A stretch of DNA of 64,000 bases from Globisporangium splendens (Eukaryota > Oomycota > Peronosporomycetes > Pythiales > Pythiaceae). The stretch is from assembly GCA_006386115.1 (NCBI GenBank), contig VFIW01000023.1, positions 124,001 to 188,000 on the forward strand, read 5' to 3'. Of this stretch, positions 45,001 through 57,030 are shown in pieces (the first letter of the stretch is position 1; each line of letters starts with the position of its first letter). Position numbers and translations under genes: made by a program. The notes under the pieces were generated by a model that was not told the DNA's origin, ran no database searches, and saw only the letters and a program-made list of their open reading frames with translations.

Positions 45001-46251
45001 TGTAAACGGTCTTCTTTTATAAACGCACGTCGCTTTTCTGCATCTCTTTTTGCTTGTGAACCAAGTCTCAACAACAAAAACGACGAGCGGCAGGGCGTAT
45101 TGAGTGTGTGATTAGCAACAGGCTTTTATGGACAAGTTTGCTCTTGCGGATGAAATAGCATTTTTAAACGAAGAGGAAATGGACCATGAAAGGATTTGAG
45201 GAAGCCCACTTTGTGTCATTGCACTCCATCTTCTGTATTGATTGCGACCTTGAGTCTCGCATTTCGAAAAATACCTTGCGTCTTCATCCGTCACCAGCAT
45301 GGATGCTGTCCATACTCGGCGCTCGAGGCTCTCTGTGAATGTGTCTATTTGCTGGATATTCGACACTGCACGCCTTGTGGTGCGCGAGTACCGACAAACT
45401 GGCACGAAAGGCGTCGATTCATCTCGTTGTTGTATCCAATTCATCGCGCTCGGAGGCGTGGCTTGGTACTTGAAGACGAGTCGACACAACTGCTGGTTGA
45501 GGAACTTAACCTTTCGCTGCTTGGGTCTGGGTCTAGCAACCTCGAGGGTTCGCGGTCCTGTAACTCTCGTGGCACCACTCCTTTTAACAGGTATCGCATT
45601 CTTGGAGGCACGCTTCTCGTCGGCTTTGGCGTCATTCCGGTCGACCTCGCACAGAATTACGCGCATATTGTTCGTCTCTCAAGGCAATCAAACTTCCTCC
45701 GAACCAAGTATGCGCGCGACCAGAGCAATCGCTTCGACCCGACGAACCTGCTGCCGTTTGCCTTCGACTTGCTGAACAAGACCCAGGGGTTGAACTCACT
45801 GCAAACGTTGTGCTTTGCGCAGAGTGATCGATGTCACGTCTCCATGGCATCTCAGAAGGAGTTGAACCGGCTGCAGTCGTTAACTCGAGCCGACAAGCTC
45901 AGCATCATGGCAAAATTCAGCCAAATCATGAGTCACTCGACGCATTCAAGCAGAACTGTGGTTCCTGTTCAGCCTGCTGCTGTCCCCGAGCCACCGAGCG
46001 TCTCGGAGAGCCGAGTCGACCCAGCAAGCATCGTTAGTGAGGCGAGTCGTCAGCTCCACATGAGCGAGGATCTCGCTGTCGTCGAGTACGTCGTGGCCGT
46101 CGCGCCGGTGTGCTACGCGCTCTACATTGTCATTCTGTTCCAGCTCCCAAGTACTATCAGGACATGAAGGACTTGACGACGGAGAAACTGCACAGCGTCG
46201 TGACCAACATCCTCATCTACGCCGTCTTCGAGATGCTGAGTCTCGTGTACG
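45001..46251. repeat. Right arm of the 1251-bp inverted repeat
   Basis: Reverse-complement partner of 34843-36093. All nine differences from the left arm lie between 45720 and 45906 and all are transitions; the other 1064 bases appear identical. Confidence 0.95.
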
Positions 46252-46524
46252 TCCACGTCGCGATCAAGCGCCATTTCGGGGTGTCCGTGATCTACCAGCT
46301 CGCGCTTAGCTTGGAGAGCGAGTGGCGGATCTACCAGTGCTGCTTTTTCATCTGGACCGTCGTCATTTTCCAGCACCTTCTCGTCCACAACGATAAGTGC
46401 TTTGGGCAGCTGTTGGTTGGTCTGTCGCCACCCTGTGCGAGCTCTAACTCTGAAATGACACTCTCTTGAAAATGGACAACTCAACAGGTGTCGACTACAC
46501 GTTCAAGTTCCCGTACAACCACTA
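45128..46524 (+). pseudogene. Broken multi-pass membrane protein gene, right (longer) copy
   Basis: Begins MDKFALADEIAFLNEEEMDHER and runs past the arm edge to about 46524. Beyond the part shared with the left copy it continues YVHVAIKRHFGVSVIYQLAL, IYQCCFFIWTVVIFQHLLVH. After what looks like an intron with a damaged donor (GATAAGT where GTAAGT would be expected) it closes with VDYTFKFPYNH and a stop at 46522-46524. At least three frame changes (near 45180, between about 45660 and 45800, and near 46143) prevent translation. It resembles a multicopy oomycete family of membrane proteins with repeated TM segments; role unknown. Confidence 0.65.
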
Positions 46525-47220
46525 GAGGATTCGCTCAGTTATGTCAGAATCAATTCTACCTCGCCGAGCTGAAAGCGTACGAGTTTAGCTACCTGGGCAT
46601 TCACACTAGTATTTTGTTTTCTTCCTTTTGCATATTGACGCGTTTCGCGGGGTGTTGAGCTTCCACATCAATCTGTTAAGAGGAAAACAGCCTACACAGC
46701 CAATTGCGAGCAACCATATCGATCTGAAAAGAGAAACTAATTATGCAATCTGCAGACCGAGTCATCCTTCGAATGATGACCGTCGCTAGGGAAAAAGGTT
46801 ACAAGGTTACTCCTTCGCTTGCATGGAGCATCGCTTCTTCTTTTGATCAACCCTGAATTTGTTTTGCGTCAACACAAAGTTGAGGTTTTTGTCTCGCCGT
46901 CGTTGTCGTCGCAGCAGTCGGGCTCGTATCACCAGAGTCTGTGGCGCATCGTTGGCTTCTCTCATTTTATGCTGCATGCGTTGTGTTTCCATCCCCGCTT
47001 TGTCGCTGTTTGCTTGCTTTGTTTTCAAAATAACATCTATTGCGTCATTTTACACACCAACAAACTAATAATAATACCTGAAAATGACCTCTCTTGCGTT
47101 CTTTTTCTCTCCCTCCGTTCGTCTTCTTCAAACCGCCACGTACGTCTTCTGTAGCCATCTATGCCCTCTTCTCCTCCATCATGGCGCTTTGCATATAATT
47201 CCCCTGCCTCTTTGCTCTTC
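46525..47220. other. Intergenic region
   Basis: About 700 A/T-rich bases with no supported gene. It contains the 3' flank of the PH-domain gene. Confidence 0.45.
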
Positions 47221-47589
47221 TCAGCTGCTCTCGTCGTCCTGGTCGCCGGTGAAGGAGCTGGAGAACTTGACGATCGCGCGGCCGATGGCGCCGATCCACT
47301 CGTCCTTCTGCTTCTCGTTCTCAGCGTACATGTAGTACGTCGAGTCGGGCGTGGCCACTTCGAAGCAGAAGCGCTTGTTCGTCTTCTCCTCGGCCGACTT
47401 GACCGTCAGGCAGTCCGCCAAATCGATGAGCCCGTGCGCCGGCTCGTGCTGCGCGCGGCAGAAGTAGAGCTTGTTGCCCTTGAGCACGAAGTAGCGCTTG
47501 CGCCACTCCTTGAGCCACACGCTGCGCTTCGTGAGCTCACCCTCGTAGTCCGGGTCCGACAGGTCGCAGTTCGAGTAGTCGCCCTCCAT
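47221..47589 (-). CDS. Small pleckstrin-homology (PH) domain protein
   Basis: 122 aa, almost nothing but one PH domain: YEGELTKRSVWLKEWRKRYF, VLKGNKLYFCR, LADCLTVKSAEE, RFCFEVATPDSTYYMYAE, and a C-terminal helix with the conserved tryptophan (KDEWIGAIGRAI). Lys/Arg in the first strand pair (KR, KEWRKR) suits phosphoinositide binding. The start at 47589 was preferred to the ATG-less upstream extension, which is Lys-rich and not PH-like; an upstream intron ending in CACAG just before the ATG is possible. Similar to small plant and Dictyostelium PH proteins. Expected at membranes; partner unknown. Confidence 0.85.
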   Translation of the reverse strand: MEGDYSNCDLSDPDYEGELTKRSVWLKEWRKRYFVLKGNKLYFCRAQHEPAHGLIDLADCLTVKSAEEKTNKRFCFEVATPDSTYYMYAENEKQKDEWIGAIGRAIVKFSSSFTGDQDDESS

Positions 47590-48068
47590 CTGTGGCGCTG
47601 TGGCAGGCAGGCGATGTGTGTATGCACAGACAGATGCGCGCGGGTACAGCTCCTTCTTCTTCTGCTTCTTCGCCTTCTTCCTCTTGCGAGAATACGCTTT
47701 GGCTGCGGTAATTCTGGGGAAGGTTCGGGTGAAATACTGTGACACGCTTCAATACAAGACTTCTTTTCAACCACTCTCAATTCAAGTACAGATAACTCGT
47801 TATTTAGTACTTGCTTCAAATAACATAATCTTCAGTATCCGATCAACACACAGATGGCTTACAAATGCAAAATTCATATTGAACACCTATGAAATGTATA
47901 CTCCTGTCATAGTGGATTACAGTCAAAAGTATGCGTGCAGAGGCAGTTGTCTGGACGAATCGATTCTTTTTTGAGTTGGCACAGACAATAATTGAATCGC
48001 GAGTTTTTGAATTGCAGCATTCCACATCCAAAGGGTTGCTTCGACAGCAAAAAGGGAAAGTGGCGAAG
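47590..48068. promoter_or_regulatory. Divergent promoter region between the PH-domain and PRP4 kinase genes
   Basis: 479 bases between two divergent start codons. The open frame of the kinase extends upstream to an ATG at 47931, but that part is not RS-like. Confidence 0.35.
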
Positions 48069-50587
48069 ATGGTGAGTGCGGGGACGTCGCGCGATGACAG
48101 GAAGCGCGTGGACACGAGAGACGAGAGTGGCGCGAAGAGCGGAGAGAAAGAGGTGGCTTCACCCTCAAGCGGTGGATGTCGTGAGCGTGACCGCGATGCG
48201 TCGAGATCCGACCGGAACAAAGAGAAGACGACGAGTGAACGCCGCCGCCAATGCTCTGTGACGTCTCGTTCGCGCTCCAAGCCGCGATCGCGATCGTCGT
48301 CTCGCTCAAAAAGCCGCCGACGAGACTCGCATCGGTCGTCGTCGCGACACCATCATTCGTCGTCGAGCCGACGGAGTCGCAGCCGCGAGCGAGGACATCA
48401 CCGAGAGCGTCGTCACGCGAGTCGCAGACATTCGCGATCGCGGTCCGATTCGAGAGAGCGTGACCGCAGCAGCAAGCGAAGTCGACGCGATAGTCGCGAA
48501 GCGTCTGAATCGCGCTCGTCCCGCAGAAAGTACAGTGGTGAGCGAAAGCGCAGTGATCGTGGCGATGGCGATCGACGTCGAAAAGACAGCGACGATTCAA
48601 AGAAGAATAATGCGCATCGCAAGCGCTCGCGCGACGAGGAAGAAGGTGGGACCGACGAAAAGAGTTTGTTACGCAACAATAAAGAGGTGAAGCGGGAGGA
48701 ACCAGCTGTGCAGACGGAGAACGTGATGCTCGCAAATGACAAGACTGACCAAACAGCCGACGAAGCTATTCAACAAAACGATAGCGTGGAGCAGACCAAG
48801 CTCAGCGGTACACCGCAGATTTCAGCGTCTGAGCTGGAGTGCGTGACCGAAAACTCAGGATCGACGTCGCCAATTGACACTAGCAGCAGCACTAGTCAGC
48901 CTCCTCGCACCATTCCAGCAGTGAAAGGACCTGTGGATCCCCTCACAATTGCGTCGTCTGCGAAGAAACTCATTGAAGAAGCGAAAGCGTCGTTGTTGAA
49001 AGAGGAGAGCAAGACGACGATTTCCACACCGCAAGTGAATGTGAGCTCGATCAAGCAGGATATACTGAAGGCACTCGCAGACGCTAGAAGCACGATCGCA
49101 GTGATTAAAGGAGATGCCGACACCCAAGGTGATCAGGCGCAAGAACAGCAACTGTCTGAGCAAAACAAGGACGCTATCACCGAACAAGCGGTGCAGCCAG
49201 GAGAAAGCAAGCCTAGCTCTCCGAAGAAGGAAACTCTGTCGGAAAATGTTCCACCAAAGACACCCGCCGCTGCAGTGGATGAATTCGACATGTTTTCCAT
49301 GGCCGAATTAGACGATGCCGCGATGCCCACGAGTCCAGGTGTATCTGCGCTGACTGTAAACGAAGCTAGCATGCAATCCAATTGTGATGATCCCGAAGGA
49401 TACTACAATACTACGGTCGGAGAGGTGCTCAATGGGTCGTATCGTGTCCTTGGAATTGTCGGGAAGGGGGTATTTTCAACGGTTCTCCGGTGTGCTCGCA
49501 TCTCACAGTCGAAGGACGAGCGCGACGTGGTCGCTGTGAAACTGATTCGAAACAACGATGTCATGCGCGATGCAGCTCACACGGAGGTGAGATTGCTGAG
49601 GGAGCTTGGCGAGAAAGATCCGCGGGACAAAAAGCATTGCGTTCGCTTGCTTGACACGTTCGAGCATCGCAATCACGTCGCCCTGGTATTTGAGCCGATG
49701 CAAATGAACGTGCGCGAAGCGATGAAGAAATTCGGTGGTAAAGGTGGTATCTCGATCCAGGCGGTGCGTGTCTTCAGTAAGCACCTTTTGATCGCGTTGA
49801 ACCATCTCGAATCATGCTCCATCGTCCATGCTGGTACGTTTCTCCGCTTTTATGTGTTGTTGATACGTGATCCCCTTGTAACTAACAACGGTTTGTCGAT
49901 GTCTTCCGATTTTGTAGATATCAAACCAGACAACATTTTGCTCGATGAGAAGCAGACAACAATCAAGTTGTGCGACCTTGGGTCCGCGTTCAAAGTGGAT
50001 GAAGGGAAGCAGGATCCGACTCCGTACCTAGTCAGTCGATTTTATCGAGCACCTGAAATTGTGCTGGGACTTCCGTACGACAAATCGGTGGATATGTGGT
50101 CGGTCGGCTGTTGCTTGTATGAAATGTTTACTGGAAAAGTGATGTTCCCAGGAAGCACTAACAATGAAATGCTGAAGCTTTTCATGGAGTTGAAGGGAAA
50201 GATACCAAACAAGCTGATCAAGAAGCATCGCACGGCGTACATCGAGCAATTTCAGATGGAGCCGCATTTTACTGAAGATCTGAAATTTTGCAGCCGCGAA
50301 TCTGATCGAGTAACTGGTGAGTTTGAAAAGCTTGTGTTGTTGTGGTCCCTTCCGGTTGCTAACATGTGTTTTGTTGATTCATAGGAAAACCCATTCTTCG
50401 GTTGATGGACACTGTGAAAGCCAAGAACGACCTCGGAAACCAACTGATGAGTGCGAAAAGTAGCACGGACGACCGCAAACTGGTGCTAGAGCTGCGAAAT
50501 TTGCTCGAGCGGATGTTTACGCTCGACCCAACCAAGAGGATTTCCGTGCGTGAGGCGCTGGCGCATCCGTTCGTGAAAACCTCGTAA
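48069..50587 (+). CDS. PRPF4B: PRP4-type splicing kinase (PRPF4B, CLK/DYRK-related)
   Basis: Exons 48069-49833, 49918-50316, 50385-50587; 788 aa. N-terminus of about 170 residues is RS/RD-rich (SRSRSKPRSRSSSRSKSRRR), then a Ser/Glu-rich linker, then the kinase domain from about 445: glycine loop GIVGKGVFSTVLR, catalytic lysine VAVKLIRNND (about 487), FEPMQMNVRE, catalytic loop HADIKPDN, LCDLGSAF, PYLVSRFYRAPEIVLG, SVDMWSVGCCLYE. These phrases are specific to the PRP4 kinases, which phosphorylate U4/U6.U5 tri-snRNP proteins (PRP6, PRP31) to build the active spliceosome. DLG replaces the usual DFG. Intron 1 (84 bp) is in frame and stop-free and splits HA from DIKPDN. The start at 48069 is the ATG closest to the RS region; 47931 is an alternative. 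Confidence 0.92.
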
Positions 50588-51477
50588 GGTTCAATTCTCT
50601 CGGCGTCGATCACCGCAAACCTTCGCTTCAGCATTGGATCACTTGATCCGAGAAGAATGATGGGCTTGATGCGACTCGGTAACTGCAGAACCACTTTTAA
50701 CCAAAGTGACTGCGTTGCTGGCAGACCCATCTCATGGTGACGCTGTAGGTTTTTACTTTGATTTCCACACGTACTCACATTTGCATAATTACTGACCCTC
50801 ATGTTTGCCTCGTTAATAGAATTTTTGAGCGTGATCACCAGAATCCCTTGCACTCGGTGGATTCAATGCCATCATCTGTCCACCCTAAAAGATGGGGTGC
50901 GAGAAGAGCTGGTGAGATCTTGTTTCGCGTTTCAAAGGAACTATCCTAGAAACGGAGTGAGAGAATCACTGTGCTTGCCCACTTTGGGTGAGCTGTTGCT
51001 GGACTGCGTATCGACACAGTTCTACTCAACGCAAGCCACTTGCTGCAGTGGAGCTATCGTGTGATCTGTTGGCTTCTTGTGGCACCTGCCGCTGACTTGA
51101 TGCGTGTGTGCTTCTACCAGCAACTTGCGATTCCAGGTACGTTTACGGGCTCTGATACAATGCGAACGTGTTTTTGCGCTGCATTCGACGCGAATCTGAA
51201 TGCCAGAGCGACCGACATCCGAATGGTTTGGAAACGAACATGGAAGTATGACTGGGCATTCTCCCATTCCCAATTGCTGTCTGCTCAGCAAGTACGAAAG
51301 TCGGCTACAGATCGTCTACATCGTTACATCTCGACTTCGCACCGTGCTGTTCAAACGCGCACTGGTCTTGCACTCGGAGCATTTTCTTGGTTTCTGTTGC
51401 GAATAGTAAATTCGAGCTCGACAGAAAGAAATATGGGGGAATTATTCAAGTACATTAAAAACAAAAAGCTCTAGCCT
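50588..51477. other. Intergenic region between convergent genes, with a possible coding trace
   Basis: 890 bases. Plus-strand frames such as 51040-51474 are open but overlap another protein-like frame (51200-51406), so neither is supported. Possibly the remains of a membrane-protein gene. Confidence 0.35.
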
Positions 51478-52423
51478 CTATACCCGCGTGGAGTACGCAT
51501 AGCACCCATACAAGAAGAGCAGCGTGAAGATCATGCCGGCAATCACGATCCAGAAATCCACCGTGTCTCGGCGCTCGATGATCCGCAGCAGCGAGCTCGA
51601 GAGACCTAATCTGTTCGCCATATCCAGCAACTTTGTCCGCACATTCTACAAAGACACACAGACACAGCGTATTGAGTTACGAGCACTAAGATTCAAGCAA
51701 TACAAGCGGCACGTGACAGACGCACTTTCATTCGGTTGCGCTGATCGCCGAGTTCGCCGAGAATCGACTGCGACAAACTGGTCAGATCGGACACCATCTG
51801 CGACGATTTCTGCAGCGACGCCGATTCCTGCGCCGCGTACATCGTGTTGTTCGAACCATCAAAGCCCTGCATGCACCACATATAAACACAGCGCGCAATG
51901 AGCATATTGACGAATGCGACCTTCATACAGCATGCAGACGGCAACAAAACGCACCGCATTGCGTCGGTTGAGCAGGTTTTCGCGCTCGCGCGCCTCGACT
52001 TCACGTCGACTCACGCGGTAAATGTGCTGCTCCAGCGTCGTCCCGAGCGCTTGCGTCTCATTCCGCAATTGCTGCAGTTTCCTATCACAGCGGAATAGCA
52101 AAAGCGTCAATGATGATCCACGTCATGCACCAGCATAGCCACAACAGAAAGGGAGCGTACTTGACCCAAGTCTCGCGCTCGCCTGGGTTCGGATACACCT
52201 GCACGAGCGAGTCCAACTGCCAGAGCAGCTGCTGCAGCTGGCTGAGGTTCTCACGCGCTTCGCTCTGGAGCTCGTCGTTGCTCTTGCCGCCCGTGCGACC
52301 CGAGTCCAGGTAGCTCAGCTGCATCTTGAGTTCGAACTGCAGCTTGCGCGCCTGCGGGTACAGCGCCGCCACGGACTGCGGCTGTTGCTGTGCATAGTGA
52401 CTCTGGTGCTGCGGCGTGTACAT
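51478..52423 (-). CDS. GOSR2: Membrin (Golgi Qb-SNARE, GOSR2/Bos1-like)
   Basis: Four exons: 52161-52423, 51955-52081, 51726-51866, 51478-51645; introns 79-88 bp with consistent phases; 232 aa. Start MYTPQHQSHY; Gln-rich tail, then an N-terminal helix (YPQARKLQFELKMQLSYLD), and the membrin signature ETQALGTTLEQHIYRVSRRE, EARERENLLNRRNA. The Qb-SNARE motif follows (QSILGELGDQRNRMKNVRTK, LLDMANRLGLSSSLLRIIER), with a C-terminal tail anchor (DFWIVIAGMIFTLLFLYGCY). It drives ER-to-Golgi and intra-Golgi fusion. Size matches the family. Confidence 0.92.
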
Positions 52424-53906
52424 TGAGGGAGGCACGGGCGAATACGAGTGTATGGAGATGGCGGTGGATTTGCTGCCCAAGAGCTTTATTGCTTCCTTGC
52501 AAGAAAGCAGGATAAATGGGGAGGAGAACGCACAGTGGTGGTCTAAATAGAGAGCTGAAGCAGTTCCAAAAGAGAGAGAAAGAGTACAGTGAGCAGCGAG
52601 TGAAGTGCGGGACAAGTTCGCTTAATTCCGAGTTGGAAGACACACCAAGTTGCCACAACGACGACGAGCTCTTTTGTGGTTGTGGAGGGACGACGTGTGC
52701 AGAGCAGAGTGCGAACCCGACTTGTGCCATCCCCAGCGATACTAGTTTATGGAACGGCACGACTTAAAAGAGTGAGGTCGTGGATAGAATTCAACAACAG
52801 AGAAATTGTGTGTGGAAGAGCGACAGGGGCGGGCGGAGGGGCGACATGCTTCACATCTTCTCAGCTGACCACAAACCCAAGCCTGCGTGAAGTGCTCGAC
52901 CTGCGTCAGCTTTGACGCATCGGCGTTGCAGCAGGTCGGTCGGAACCCCACTACTCTCACATTCGCGTTACATTCCGTCCTTTTCTTTCCTCTGCATGAC
53001 TTTCGCATTCGTGACAAAGAGAGAAACACTCGGAGATCATCACAAGGCGTTCAGCAAGTCTCCAGTTGACAGAGTCCATTCAAACGCATCGTGGATTTGG
53101 TTGTTGAACCATCTATCAAGCAAAAATAAAGTCGCTTCTAGACGCATCGCACTGCGACAACAAGAAGACTTGGACGGTAGCCAAGTACCTGTCTACATAA
53201 CGTATGGGAATGGATGGATGGGGGTTATGAGAATGACGGGTGACAATATTCGCGCATCCATGCATCTCACGACGAGCGTCGCATTCGCTCTTTGTAGCCG
53301 TCACTTCAATGTAATAGCCATTCTATACAAACTCCCACAGTTGAATAAACTCACGGTCCGAATTCTGGAATTCTGTGCTGTTCCTTTCTTGATTTGCTAT
53401 AGTGGACGCAAGTCGTTTTGTGTCTTTTCTTTTCGACGCAGCAGGCGGATGTGCTGCTAGGGAAAGAAACAAAAGTGGCGACGACCTGTTTCCCGAGTCC
53501 ATCAAGATCAAGTTCGAGAGGTCCGACGCGGTCGTCGGGGGACCGAGGAGGAAAATTCGTAGAGGAAGCTCTCCGCCCGCCCAGAACACAATTCGCGACG
53601 CTGACCAACAACCACATACTATTGCGAGCAGCGGCCTCCTGCAGACAGCAAATCGGGCGTCGTTGTGGCAACAACACCAGGTAAAAGATGTGTGGTGGTT
53701 ATGCAGACACTCGCGCTGTGTGTGTTTATATAGAAGACGAGGGGGCGATGCTGTGTGTATATTGTATATGAGGGCATATGCATAAGAAGAAGAAGAAGAA
53801 GAAGAATGCGCGCGCACTTACGTAAACCACCATGTATATGCGATTCTATGTGTACGTTGCTAGAGAGAGTAAGCACAAGCGCCTGCACGTACTAGCGCGT
53901 GTGCTG
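52424..53906. other. 1.5-kb divergent intergenic region
   Basis: No supported coding exon. The frame at 53402-53785 lacks an ATG and ends before the next gene; it could be a spliced 5' leader. A GAA/AAG microsatellite at 53784-53806 lies just upstream of the SAP-motif gene. Confidence 0.4.
53784..53806. repeat. AAG microsatellite
   Basis: Seven to eight tandem AAG units, about 100 bases upstream of the next start codon. Confidence 0.85.
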
Positions 53907-56900
53907 ATGAACGAGTTTGAGCAAGACCAGCGGTCCACGGCGGGCAGCGCTGGCGGCAGCGGTCCACCTGCCGCCGTTAGTACGGCGTCCCCCAACGCGA
54001 TCACCAGCAGCAACGCGTCGCCTTCAAGACTTGACGGGAATGCGCCGCCTTCCCGCGCGGCTCGGCGCGGGGATTCCGACGACATGGACGACGAGATGGA
54101 GGACAGCGGCTCCAGCGACCAGAGTCCCGACTCGCTCACAAACGAGGCGGGTGGCGGCCGCGGCAACTCGAACAGCTCGCCGCCCACGGGCAGCAGCAGC
54201 AGTCCCAGCTCCAGCCAGCAGCTCGGCGCGTCCTCCAGTGGTGCCAGCAGCACGAGTCCGCCCGTACGGCGGCTCCAGTCGGTGCTGCGGCCATCACCAG
54301 CCAATGCTTCTGGAGCTAGTGCTACTGGAGCTAATGCTACTGGCGCTAATACTACTGGCGGCAATGACCAGCCTACGAACGCGTCGCCGAGCCGTAATGT
54401 GATGAATCCCAGCAACACCAAAAATGAGAATGCGCCGCGCCAATTGTATGGCGGTGGCAACACGCCGACGGGAAACAGCGGTGCGTACGCATCGTCGTCG
54501 TCGTCGTTGTCGTCGCCCGGGAACGGCGCGTCGGCCATGATGGCCATGCGCAGTAGCCATGTGACCCAGTACTACGCGCACGTGGCGTCGTCGTCGTCGG
54601 TCGAGTCGCCGTCCATGTCGCGAGGCTACGGCCACGACCGGGTGCTGCCGTCGCCCACGAATGGCGGTGGCAATGGCGGCAGCAGCACGCAACTCGGCGG
54701 CCAGTCATCGTCGGCTTCGACATTGAACCAAAGCGGCCGGAGCGGAATCATGACGTCGTCACCGCGTGAAGCCATGGACGTGGATGGTGGCAGTGGCGTC
54801 ACGATGCGCGGGCAAAAGCGCCGCCTGGGGCAGTACGATCCGCGCTACGCGAGCGACCACCACATGCCCAGCAACAGCGGCAATGCGGCCATTAATCGTC
54901 AGCAGCAACAACAGCAGGAGATGGCCAACCAGTACCAATACCAACAGCAATTACAGCAGCTTCATCATATGGAGGATGATGACGACGACGAAGTCGGTGG
55001 TGGAGGCAATTCGGCCGCGATCGAGTCGTCGGCATCCCGTGGCTCACATGGCCCTCGCGACGCGCTGCGCTACGAGACGTGGACATCCAAGCAACTGCGG
55101 AAAAAGTGCTCGCACTTAAAACTGCGCGGTTTGAAGAACGTGAAGAAGCACGTGATGGTCGATGCGCTGTACCGGTATTACCGCAACCAGCGGCAAAAGG
55201 AACTAATTGGCGGTGGCGGAATGGCAAGCAAAGCTACGACTGGTGCTACCAGTACTAACAGCAACACCAACAGCAATGACCAGCAGCAGCCACAAGCTCA
55301 GCAATCGCGTCTGCGTGGCGACATGCAGTCGATGAATGACGGCTACAACAGTCGCGGCAGCCGGTACGAGCACTCGGGATCCTCTGCGTCGTCGTCGGTC
55401 GCAGCGTACCCGAGTTCCAACAATGCGGCGATCCATCGCAGTCGCGCAGGTAGCGGTAATTCTAACAACAACAGCAATGTCAGCAGTGTGTCGGACCGCA
55501 CGTCCAACTCCCATTTGAACAGCAACAGCAGCTCGCTGGCGGCCACGCGCAGCAAGCAGCCGAGCGCCATGTCGTCGACCAAGCCGACGCCGCAGATCGT
55601 GCGCCATCAGCGCGCGCACACGATGACCTATGACGATATGGACCTGCACGACATGGACATGCTGGACGGCAATGAGGAGCGGAAGCAGAATCAGCCGCGC
55701 CACCATGGCATGCTGGACGACGAGATCCACGTGACGTCCGAGGACGTGATTCGACTCGTGGACGTCGTGCTGTCGCCCGTGTTTGTCGACCGCCTGGCTG
55801 TCGAGCTCTCGCGGTGGCAGTTTTGGGTCGACGTCCGCGAGCGGTACATTGCGATGCTCAACAACTCAGCGGGTGCAGTCTCAAGCAGCTACGCGAGCAG
55901 CTCGCGGAACCATCACCACATGCTCACGGGTAACGACATGGCGAACCACCGCGGCGCGTCGATGCACGGCAACCGGAGTAGTCTCGTGTCGTCGCGGAAT
56001 TGCAAGTGGAGCAGCATGCAGCTGTGGGAAATCTGGAAGGAGCTCACGTTTGCGTACACGAAAACGTGCTTTGAATTTACGGCTGCTGGTATGAAGAGTG
56101 AGCAAAAACAAAACCACTCTGCTACATGTGTACACGGCGCTGCGTGCGTCTAGACCAGAAGACCACTGACTTGCATGTTTGTTTATCTATGCTGTGCTTT
56201 ACTTAGGCTCGGACGAACGGGACTATATCAACTTTTGCGAAGGCCGACCGGATGTGTATTATTTGCACCAGCGGCTGCATGCGCGGCCGGATCTGCTGCA
56301 TCTGATCAAGTCGAACGAGTACATTGAGGAGAAAGCGACGAGCGATGCCTCGGAATCGATCGCGGCGGCACAAGCAACGGCAGCGCAGGACGTCCACAAT
56401 AACAACAGTGCGGTGCAAATGATCGGCAGCGGTGCCTCGCCGTCGTCGCGTGGCGGCCACAAGCGCTTCAAGCGGATCGTGCCTGCTCCAAACCAAGCGA
56501 ACGTAATGGGTGTCGGCCTCGGTCCGATCGCGACGTCTGCGAGCGGAGCACCGGTCTCGAGCAACGTCAACAGTGACAATTCGCTGAACTCGAACGGCAA
56601 TGGCTCAGGTACCAGCAGCTCACAACCGCTCGGTAATGCCACAGCGCGACGTGGCGTCGCCTCGTCTCGAGATTTCCTCGTCGACTCGAGCGAAAATTCG
56701 CCCTCAAATGGGGAAGGCGGGAGCACGGAGAACTCGGAGACCACGGTCGAAGACGGCAGCTTGGTCATGAAGTCGTCCAACAACGCGTCCGACAGCGCGG
56801 CGTCGTCGCAGTACCACGAGGTGCTCACCGAGCAAAAGTACTTTGGACTGCTGCTGCAGAACTTTGAAGCGATTTTCGAGAGTCTGCACAACAAGAAAGT

Positions 56901-57030
56901 GCTGCTCGCCGCACTGCGGAAGGACTCGAACGCGCCCGACCATATGATCGCAGACCTGCACGACGACATCCACGTGCTCTCGGCGCTCAAGAGAGAGTTC
57001 CGTAACAAACTGCGGAACACCTTGGGATGA
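53907..57030 (+). CDS. Large Ser/Asn/Gly-rich protein with SAP-like motif
   Basis: Exons 53907-56097 and 56207-57030, 1004 aa. The start MNEFEQDQRS follows an in-frame extension from 53832 with no conserved features. Residues 1-380 are low-complexity (Ser, Asn, Gly, Thr), including an imperfect repeat of ATGAN/ATGASA units (about 54304-54365). At about 388-430, TSKQLRKKCSHLKLRGLKNV, KKHVMVDALYRYY fits a SAP motif (a DNA/RNA-binding helix pair with L..LK.RGL.....K...). Two further folded regions flank the intron (LSRWQFWVDVRERYIAML, MQLWEIWKELTFAYTKTCFE, DYINFCEGRPDVYYLHQRL) and a C-terminal helical segment (YFGLLLQNFEAIFESLHNKK). Probably nuclear, chromatin- or RNA-associated; not matched to a named protein. 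Confidence 0.82.

Noticed and set aside
45196..46167. 323-codon open frame inside the right inverted-repeat arm as a real gene
   Set aside because: Hydrophobic and family-like stretches lie in several frames, so this frame reads across decayed parts; treated as a pseudogene in both arms.
51040..51474. 144-codon plus-strand frame between two convergent genes
   Set aside because: A second protein-like frame overlaps it and neither matches a known family; recorded only as a possible trace.
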